From: Rhynochetos jubatus
Taxonomy: Eukaryota; Chordata; Aves; Eurypygiformes; Rhynochetidae
Assembly (NCBI GenBank): GCA_027574665.1
Contig: CM050654.1
Span: forward strand, 32,507,722-32,571,721
Direction: 5' to 3'
Length of the DNA stretch: 64,000 bases
Part shown: piece after piece, positions 56,452 to 64,000 of the stretch
Numbering within the stretch: the stretch's first letter is position 1
Layout: each line of letters starts with the position of its first letter
Program-made: the position numbers and the translations under genes
Notes under the pieces: model-generated
The model's database searches: none
The model's input: the letters and a program-made list of their open reading frames with translations, nothing else
Told to the model about the DNA's origin: nothing

Positions 56452-57378
56452 CACCTTCATCCCTGGGGTCCTGAGGCAAGGCTCAGGGAGCGAGCAGGCG
56501 CAAGGCAGACCTCACCGTACATAGTCCCGTATTCGGCGTTTGCATTTCGCGTGGCATCCCTAACTGCAGGGTACAAATCATTGTGGAGGTGGCAGTTCCT
56601 GCCCAGTTCCTCGGGACCAAAGCAAAGGGGGGAACGGCAGCGGGTGCCCGCTCACTCCCCTTGGCAGGCTCCTCTTGGGACACGTGGTATTGTCGCATCC
56701 ACCGCCAAGAAAAGGACCGCGGGAAGCAAACACCAACTGGAAACGCGAGCCAAAATCGCAGTTGCCTTAATCTTTGTGAGGCAGCCTTATAAGAAAACCT
56801 CTTGATCTTGCTGAACTGGTTTCAAAACGTACGAGAGATTAGGAGTAGGATAGTGGGGGGTGAGACTAGGCTACCTTACGTGTACTGCAGCGCTGCACTG
56901 AAGTCAGTTTTTGCTGAAATCATTGCAAGCATGCTCCAGGTTAAGACATGGAGCCCGCACGCCCCGTATGCCCGAGCCTGCCATGATTTCAGTGAGGACT
57001 TTTCCTGTATAGGACAGGCAAGTTCAGGCCCTAGTCACTGCTGGATCGGCTTCCGCGGTGGCGTGGCTTAGGTACACTCTCATTGCGTGGTAGTATCCAG
57101 ACCAAAATCCCCACTTAATCCTTGGGCTTTCTGCTGTGTCAACATGCAGTACCTTTTGGGGCTGCGATTAAGGCAATGAATTCATGGGAGCATACAGCTG
57201 GTTTTGACTAAGCACAATGGGACTATGATGGGTTTTTTAAAAGCATTTTATACACACTGTACAGAAATCTTTTGCAAAACCTGTGCATTGAGAAAAGGCT
57301 GTGTCCGATTTTTGCAGTATCTGTAAACTAGATGATGATGATGAAGACAATTTTTTTCTATCACAGGTTTTCAGTATA

Positions 57379-57416
57379 CATATATTGTATCATATATATA
57401 AATATATATATATAAA
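57379..57416. repeat. (AT)n-rich microsatellite in 3-prime UTR
   Basis: Alternating AT stretch (CATATATATAAATATATATATATAAA) within the KALRN 3-prime UTR. Confidence 0.8.
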
Positions 57417-57569
57417 GGATCCTGTTCCATTTCTAGCTTCAGAATTGCTTGGCCCAAAGTCCATCTAAGCCTTTCAGAGTGCAGTAGGAGTGGTGAGTTC
57501 ATCCTTGTGCTTACAGCTTGAAAATTGTTTTCAGTGTTTCAAGTATGTCATTTGTTTCATTTCCAAACT

Positions 57570-57577
57570 TGTAAATA
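57570..57577 (+). promoter_or_regulatory. KALRN: Pumilio response element UGUAAAUA
   Basis: Perfect match to the PUM1/2 consensus UGUA(N)AUA, about 100 nt before the probable poly(A) signal. An 8-mer can occur by chance, so the role is inferred from its position only. Confidence 0.4.
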
Positions 57578-57672
57578 TCTCTCAGCCACCCTTAGCACCT
57601 CATCACCAAAGCATTCGTGAGGATATTTTTATGTCCAAAGCCTAATTTGTAATGAAATTCAAAATATTCACA

Positions 57673-57678
57673 ATTAAA
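57673..57678 (+). terminator. KALRN: Poly(A) signal ATTAAA, long isoform
   Basis: The second most common signal hexamer, about 1.2 kb after the stop, followed within about 45 bp by a GT-rich segment. I saw no AATAAA between the stop and this site. Confidence 0.55.
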
Positions 57679-57700
57679 ACATTTCTCTCTTACAAGCCAA

Positions 57701-60700
57701 GTTACAACATCATCATGTTGATGTTACAGTGACGGAGCCAGCCTTAAGCATACCTAACGCAGGGGGTCTGCAGTGGCACATCAGCAGTTTGTAGGCTGGC
57801 CAAATCTTCCTCTCTAGCAATGGGACTGGGAGGTCAAACACCTCCCCAGCTGGTGCCGCACTGTAAAACTCTACAGCCTTGTAGGGTGATGGTCAAAGAG
57901 ATTTTCCCCCCCCCCCGGCATGCGAGGACTTTGTCTCGGTGCTGAGTGCTGTTGCTGTGCTCGTAATGGGAAATATCTGTTGTTACCAAAGGTTTTCCTA
58001 AGGAAAAGGGCTTGATCTGACTCAGTATAGACTCTCCTAAGGGCAAGAGTCAAATTTAGTTTGCCATCCAAGTGACTGCACTGCACTGCAATGTATCTGC
58101 AGGAACAGGAGCTGTCTGTGCCAGCAGGTGCTGGAGATCCTCCGCGAGTGCTGGTAAATTCTCAGGCCTCTGCTAGCCCTTTTTTGATCCACCTCCAAGC
58201 TCAGTTTCATGGCAGGTAGGAGACCTCGCCCTTCTCCCTGTGCTTGCTCTGGCAGTGGTGGCAGTGACCACGCTGGAGTGGTCAGTATTTGCTAGTGGAG
58301 AAGAAAGGGGGCACAGCAAAAAACCCCCAACATTCAGCACTGGGTGCGTGCAATACAAGAACAGACCTTGAAGTCGGGGAGCCACAGACAGAAGGGTGTG
58401 CCTGAACGGTGTACGAAGCTGTGTGGCTGATGGAGAGAGAGCTAACGCAGGGGGAAGTTGTGGAAAAGCTTGAAAGAGACAATGTTGACAGAAGGCCAAG
58501 CCTTCTGGATCAGCTAGAACCTATCTCCGTTCCCCTCTGTAGTGCAGCAGCTGATTTTGTAAGCAGTCCAGCAGCACCTCTTAGGCAAAGACCAGGCTCT
58601 CGTCCTGAGCAAGAGTGCGATGTATGCGGTTTCTTAGCAACCAAAACTTCTTCAGGCAGCAGTCATCAAGGGGTGTCTTTAATTAGCACCAGCCTCAGGT
58701 ACTTTCTCACTACACGACTGTTCTACTCCTTCCTGTTTGTCAAAGCTGGCTCTTTGTGCTGTGATTGTGCTGCCCTTAACAAAAATGTTTATGGAAGTGT
58801 GGTTTATAAAACCCACAGCTTTCATTAGGCCTCTGGGTACAGTTTAAGCCACAGTCTTTCTGCTTGGCATTAATACAAACAAATTCTCATGTATCACGTG
58901 AAATCTGGAGTTATTTATCACTTTATTTTCCTACCTCCTGCATTCGCGTCTTAAACTGCAACAGCACTTTGGATGCACAGGGGGGAAAGCTGGATTGTTC
59001 AAGGAGGTATTTAAGCCTCTTATTGCTATCAAATAACAGGGGAAAACCCAGCACCACCAAGAAAAGGCTAAAAGAGGATGCATGTTTAGGTATTGGTGCT
59101 CAGATTCAAAAAAGAGATTCCTCATCAAGGGAGAGCTGGAGGAGCTGAACTCTCAAGATTTCGAACGTTATGGGGTTGCTTTCCTTTATGGATCTGCTTT
59201 TTCCATATTCGTGCCACAGAACTCCTCTCTCTGGGCACCGCTCTTTTTACAGCACATTCAGGAAAACTCGAACCGGTTAGTACTTGCAGATACGTTTGTG
59301 ATTTTCAAGCATTCTTGCATTTTATCTCAAAGATTTCTTTTGCCTGAATAGTATCAGTAGTATCAAGAGATGAAATGCTGCTGTATGATAAATACAGAGG
59401 AACTATTCTAACCTTGCTTTCTCAGAGTCTTTTTCAGCCAACCTGTGGCCTCTCTACAGGTCCAATAGGTTCTGTAACTGTGCTGTAAACTGTAACTCTG
59501 TTGTGAAGGGACAACAGGAGCTCAGTAGGCCTCGAGTGAGCCCGCTGGGCGAGCAGCACCACAGCCAACGCCCTTTGCAGCATTCTCCAACATTGCCTGA
59601 AACACCGCCTGTAACAAACATGGGGAAACAGTTTCTCATAAAGCTCCCCAGAGAGCAGCTGACTCCAAGGGGAAGATTTCCACCCGCAGCTTTACCACTC
59701 AGGGTATTCCCAAGACAGCCCCAAGTGAAGGCGTGATGGTAGCTGCACCCTCTAAGTTCTGCAGCAGCTTCAGAGCAGCTAGAGTGACCCACAGCAGCAC
59801 TAGCAACGGAGCACCACAAGCTCGGTGCAGACTGGCACCACGCACACAGCCACCATCCTCAGACACCCTCACGGTGCTCTTGCCCTGAGCCAACACCCGA
59901 GTGCACTCGCGCAGTGTCCCCCGGCGCTGGGCCGGGTGACAGGCCTGCAGGAAGGCAGCAGCAAAGGTGCCAGTGAAACAGAGCCTGGAGGGCACGGCGG
60001 GGTGTGGCGCTCGTTATTTGAAATGGCTAGGTTTAATGAACGCGCGTGGCAATCAGAAACTAACTCGCCTCTCTGTGCTCCGCTCGGAGCAGGCAGGGCA
60101 GGCCGGTTCACTCTTCGCCTTGGAACAGGAAAGCAGGCTGTCCATGTAGCGCTGCCAGCTCCCGTCAGGTGTCCCAAGCACTTGCTGTACTGGGGTGATC
60201 CCCACCTCTCCATCAAGCCCCCTACGCATGCTACTACAGGAATGACACGCAGCCAGTCCGGGGTTTTAGACTTTATATTTTGAAGCAATCCAGGCTTTAA
60301 AATTTATGAACTTTTTCTACTTGTACCAACAAGTCTTGTTCAGTCTTACTTTTATTTTAAATGACTGTTTTTTTCAGTAATACTTACCTTTAAAGTGTTT
60401 AACTTTTAAACTGAGTTAATGCTGACACAGAGTCTGTGCCCTCAACTGACCTGTACAAGTTCTGTGGCTTCAGTGGAGTTCAGTAGCATTTCAGACGATG
60501 CTATTAGGCCTTTGTTACCACACATTATGACTTAGCTATATATAACCATACTTTAATACCCTGGCAGTGAGGGGACTGCACCAAGTGACCTGGGATAATA
60601 CAACCTTCAGAGGCAGATGTAAAGGCCAGCCTGTATATACAAAGGTCTAACAGATAATTCAGGCACACAGGGGCTAACTACCTGGGTTTGGTTCTGTTCC

Positions 60701-61559
60701 TTTCACTGCAGAGGTAGTTCTGCTCTAACACAGGGCTTAGATTTATTTTCCAGCTCATTCTTTCATGTCCCATCAGAAAGTGGTGCTTTCCCTAAGGAAA
60801 CAAAATCCCATTTTACTAGGCTGGCTGCACACTGCCATCAAGTGATGAATTCTCTTTCTGGGATCTGTATAGTGGTGAGTGTTACCATAGCGTCAGGATG
60901 CTGAATATTCGCTGTAACTGTAGTCCTTACTATGAAGCTAGTGAAAAGCCAACATTTCTACTCAAGCCATATCTCACCTTCATGTCCAACTTCTGATGCT
61001 GGTGCTTTTACTTCTCTTTCTACCAAACTGTGCAGCGTTGCTCTGGCACTGCAGTCAATTTGCTGATAACTTTCAGAAGGCAAATGCAATAGAAAGTGCA
61101 AAAAATACATTTGCGTCTCAGACTTATTCACCGAGATACGAGCAAACAGATGGAATATATTGACACTTTTCATTCTTGGCAACAATCCACTGAAGGAGGA
61201 AAAAAAGAAACAGTATTGCTAACAGCTCAGCATTTTCAAGGTGCAAAGTAATTCCACAGCCTTAATTATTTCAGTGTATTGCTGGTCTGCCTTAAATGTA
61301 TCTTCAGTTTTATTGCAAATTTCATTTTGTATGCACACAATGTTGTTTTGTAAAGGTAAGTTTGTAAATACTTCCTTTGGAAGTCTAATCACTCATGTGT
61401 ACTGTTGTGAGGTGATGACTTGCTGTCCCATGTTGTTATTACTATACTGCAGTATATATGACCATCCACAGATGTAGCTTCCAACTGTACATCTTCTGTC
61501 CTTGCATTCCTATAAATAGAATATACTGATGATTCCGTTTCTGGGCTTTTTTGATTAAA
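57701..61559. other. KALRN-UMPS intergenic region, 3.9 kb
   Basis: No gene, RNA gene or classified repeat was recognised. It has a run of eleven C at 57,906-57,916. Open stretches at 58,409-58,828 (+) and 59,454-60,288 (both strands) show no family resemblance and look like composition effects. Confidence 0.7.
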
Positions 61560-62108
61560 TACAGTTGTTCAGAGAAGACCGCGTCAGTCTCATTTCACGC
61601 GTACTGCAGTCTTCCTGCGGCCCTGACGACTCCGAGCTTGCCGGCGGGATGCTGACGGGGAAGGGCCTACCACTCCAGCCAGCCCCTGGCCTTGGCGCAG
61701 CCTTTCGGAAGCCGCCCCGAGAGCCGGAGCAGAGAGAACGCCTCGGGTCGCATCAAAAGCTCCCTGCAGCAGCCCTTTCTGCTTCCGTGTGGTGTGAGAG
61801 GGTGCCGCCCGCGGGGACGGCCAGAGCCTGAACGTCCCTCCAGCCGAGGGGTCTCTCCGGTCGTGCGGGGCCGGGCCGGCGAGAGGCCGGGCCCTGGGGA
61901 GGCGGCGCGGAGCCGGGGCTCACGTCCCGGGGAGCTGGGAGCGGTGGATCTGGGCCCTGTGCCGTGCAGGACTGAGCCCCGCAGCGCGGGGAGGGACAAG
62001 ATGAGATCGCATGGGGCCGTGCCCCTCAGGAATCGGTCCCGTGCATCCGGGACGCGCCCCGCCACGGCGCCCTCCCGGGCCAGGGCTAGGCCCCGCCGCT
62101 GCGCCTCC

Positions 62109-62120
62109 CGCGCATGCGCA
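62109..62120. promoter_or_regulatory. UMPS: NRF1-type binding site CGCGCATGCGCA
   Basis: The 12-mer fits the NRF1 consensus YGCGCAYGCGCR at every position and lies 65 bp before the UMPS ATG, the usual place for this activator of housekeeping and mitochondrial genes. The UMPS protein works downstream of mitochondrial dihydroorotate dehydrogenase, so such control would make sense; binding itself is inferred. Confidence 0.7.
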
Positions 62121-62184
62121 CAGCGCGCCTGCGCTCTCTCGTCATCTCCGGGCGCCGGAGCGGGACGCGACGCGTGAGGGGGGT

Positions 62185-62325
62185 ATGGCGGCGGGGAGCG
62201 TGGCGGCGGCGCTGCGCGAGGCGGGCGCCCTGCGCTTCGGTGACTTCGTGCTCAAGAGCGGCCGGGCTTCCCCCGTCTACATCGACCTGCGCGGCCTCGT
62301 CTCCCACCCGCTCCTCCTCCGCCAG
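62185..62325 (+). CDS. UMPS: UMPS exon 1 (residues 1-47): UMP synthase, OPRT domain start
   Basis: UMP synthase is the bifunctional enzyme that turns orotate plus PRPP into OMP (N-terminal orotate phosphoribosyltransferase) and OMP into UMP (C-terminal decarboxylase), the last two steps of pyrimidine synthesis in the cytosol. This exon encodes [20 protein letters not shown], the conserved OPRT start. The ATG at 62,185 is chosen because it has G at -3 and +4 and a length near the mammalian exon (47 against about 52 codons). An in-frame ATG at 62,011 would add 58 residues without family support. The exon ends in phase 0 (CAG|GTGCGG). The decarboxylase part is off window. Confidence 0.96.
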
Positions 62326-62667
62326 GTGCGGGGCTGGGGGCGGTGGGGGCGAGGGGCCGGGCCCGGGGTGCCAGGCAGCGCCCGTCCGGGCCGGCGCCCC
62401 GGGGGCCTCCCTGACTCCTGCGGGGTAGCGGGTCTCTCTTGGCCGGAGGAGGCAGGGAGCGCTGCCCGGGCCTCTCCAGAGAGCCCGCCCTAGGGCTGGG
62501 GTCGTGTTCTGCTGCCCGCAGGCCTCGGGCTCTCCGCTCGCTGCAGGGACGGCGCCTGTCAGGTCGTTTAAAGGAGAGAGTTCTTTGTGCAGTGCCGTTG
62601 TTTCCTGGGTATTCAGTCGCGCTCACACCACTCTGACCCCCAAAAAACGTTTGGTTTTCCTTGTCAG
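62326..62667 (+). other. UMPS: UMPS intron 1, 342 bp
   Basis: Short GC-rich intron, the tail of the CpG island, ending in TTTTCCTTGTCAG. Nothing else was seen. Confidence 0.9.
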
Positions 62668-62821
62668 GTCGCAGGTCTTCTCTTTCAAACGGCCAAAGAT
62701 GCTGGGCTCCGCTATGACTGCGTGTGCGGCGTTCCTTACACAGCGCTGCCGTTGGCCACGATTATCTGCTCGGAAAATCGGATTCCGATGCTTATACGGA
62801 GGAAGGAAGCAAAAGACTACG
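62668..62821 (+). CDS. UMPS: UMPS exon 2 (residues 48-99): OPRT domain
   Basis: A 154-nt exon encoding [20 protein letters not shown], then [20 protein letters not shown] and [12 protein letters not shown]. The [11 protein letters not shown] segment and the R-R-K-E-x-K-D-Y-G stretch are conserved in eukaryotic orotate phosphoribosyltransferases; the Arg/Lys residues of the latter contact PRPP. It ends in phase 1 inside Gly99 before GTAAAA, a weaker donor. The remaining exons lie beyond 64,000. Confidence 0.97.
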
Positions 62822-64000
62822 GTAAAACCTTCAAATCAAGGATTTGTGTCTACGTGTTGGCTTGTTCGGGAAATGCCTTGATGTCTGTGGTTCTTTTGTG
62901 ATGTGCAGCGCTGCCGTTCCAGTTTAAGGTTACTACCCCAGTTCAGAAAGAAACCCCTTCCCTGAAATGTACTTCCCACAGCATCCCAACCTGATCACTG
63001 TCCAGGCTGAGTGCTGATTAGGCTGCAGCTTGAATTTTGCTGCAGTAGGTTTGGAGACTTGAGGGAAGGAGGGCGTTGCTTTTCTGTTCGTGGGTGTTTT
63101 TTCTTGCTTCATCACTCTTTTTTCCTTGACACCATTACCATGGTTCTGGGTTCACGTACGCTGAGACCAGTGCCACATTTCACCCTCAGACAGAATTTTT
63201 TTTGGGTTGACTCTAAGAAGAACTCTTATAGTCTCTTCTTAATTTAACTCTCAAACCTCTTTTTCTTTCATACCCTGTAGCCCTGTAACCAGTGGGCAGG
63301 GTGGACTAAGTGAGAAGCGTTCTCTACCCAATGAACCATTTATTTGATTTTGATGAAGGAGGAGTTGCTACATGTGATAAGCTATACTCTTCTAACAGTA
63401 TTTAATTGGAAAGTATGCTTGTCAAAACTAGATATTACTGCTGTGTTAGCCAGTGTGCCAGGCATGACAACGTTTGCTGTCCCTTCTTGTGAAGGACAAG
63501 TCAATTGTGACAGTAGCTAACCGCCAGGCACCAGGCTTCTGGTGGATTGCAAAGCTGTACGTGTGCTTGTTCTCTAGGCTGTCATGGTCTAAGCTTTGCA
63601 CTGACTGCATCACGTTCTGCTGCTCGCTGCCTCCTGGGCAAGCTAGGCATCCTTTGTTGTTGCCCCCCGGGGGGCCTTTCATGGACGTGTGCCTGTGGTT
63701 GGTTAGAGGAATGGCATTTGGGGCTTTACTCCTTCTAATTGTTCTAAGGGGCATGTTAAGCACAGAAAACTGCCGGGTGGAAAACAGGAAATGAGCTGAA
63801 GAGTACCAAAAATCTGGCTGCTTTAAAGATGTTTTAAATAACTGGAGAAAATAGTTTTGTAATTTTCAGCATTCTATTCATGGCAATAATTAATTTCTGT
63901 AGTCATTATCCAAAGATTTAAATTTGGGCAGCTAACAATTTGCCAGTTCTGTTAATGGAGCATAACTTCTGTAAACATAAAGAAGTATTATGTTAACTTG
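62822..64000 (+). other. UMPS: UMPS intron 2 (5-prime part), end of window
   Basis: I searched for the third UMPS exon (the PRPP-binding segment of the OPRT domain) and did not see it, so the intron runs past the window. No repeat was recognised. Confidence 0.75.

Larger units (their letters stand above)
56452..57700 (+). other. KALRN: KALRN 3-prime UTR (long isoform)
   Basis: After the stop the first 450 bp are GC-rich, then the sequence turns AT-rich, with an AT repeat at about 57,379-57,416, a perfect Pumilio-type UGUAAAUA at 57,570-57,577 and an ATTAAA at 57,673-57,678 that I take as the probable poly(A) signal. The end at about 57,700 is inferred. A GT-rich stretch (CATGTTGATGTTA) follows shortly after. 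Confidence 0.65.
61560..62560. promoter_or_regulatory. UMPS: CpG island promoter of UMPS
   Basis: G+C and CpG density rise sharply from about 61,590 and fall after about 62,560, spanning the UMPS start codon and first intron. There is no TATA box near the start; GC boxes and an NRF1-type palindrome fit a housekeeping, TATA-less promoter. The transcription start is not readable but probably lies between the NRF1 motif (62,109) and the ATG (62,185). Confidence 0.85.

Noticed and set aside
59454-60288. Possible small gene in the intergenic region with open frames on both strands
   Set aside because: Frames on both strands are equally open, there is no splice or poly(A) logic and no family resemblance; GC content explains it.
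61692-62177. 161-codon + strand open stretch in the CpG island
   Set aside because: Arg/Pro/Ala-rich product expected from any frame of CpG-island DNA; not in the UMPS frame.

Overview
The window is vertebrate genomic DNA, most likely from a bird. Compact introns, two CR1 LINE 3-prime ends and one solo LTR of an avian ERVL-like family (575 bp with an intact 5-bp target-site duplication) point to birds; that LTR type is one I associate mainly with non-galliform birds, which is a weak inference. No bacterial, viral-genome, CRISPR, tRNA or rRNA feature was seen.

Layout. Positions 1-57,700 hold the 3-prime half of KALRN (kalirin RhoGEF kinase) on the + strand. I could place 26 coding exons by reading the protein family across GT-AG splice sites. 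Joined, they keep one open frame of 1,259 codons plus a stop at 56,449-56,451. Residue numbers below count from the first in-window residue (Asp1, whose codon is split across the upstream intron). Domain order: basic/Ser-rich linker (1-205), second DH domain (about 206-388), second PH domain (390-508), linker (509-598), second SH3 (600-662), linker (663-741), Ig (742-839), FN3 (840-938), Ser/Thr kinase-like domain (about 962-1213) and a short tail. The first GEF unit, the first SH3 and the spectrin repeats must lie upstream of position 1. An internal 3-prime end just after the SH3 exon (in-frame TAA overlapping the splice donor, then a T-rich UTR with poly(A) signals) fits the shorter kalirin-9 type transcript. 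Splicing on to 56,451 gives the kinase-containing kalirin-12/Duet type.

About 3.9 kb of intergenic DNA (57,700-61,560) follows, with nothing recognised. A CpG island with a perfect NRF1-type palindrome (61,560-62,560) covers the start of UMPS (orotate phosphoribosyltransferase / OMP decarboxylase, pyrimidine synthesis), also on the + strand. Its first two coding exons (62,185-62,325 and 62,668-62,821) are present and the rest lies beyond 64,000. KALRN followed by UMPS in the same direction matches the order known in other vertebrates.

The two genes are neighbours, not functional partners: kalirin activates Rho-family GTPases at the cytoskeleton and synapse, and UMPS makes UMP. Accessory interest lies in the introns: the solo LTR, a 4-copy 52-54 bp minisatellite, a candidate hAT-type MITE, CR1 tails, a CpG-rich intronic block, and two composition-anomalous blocks that I could not classify.
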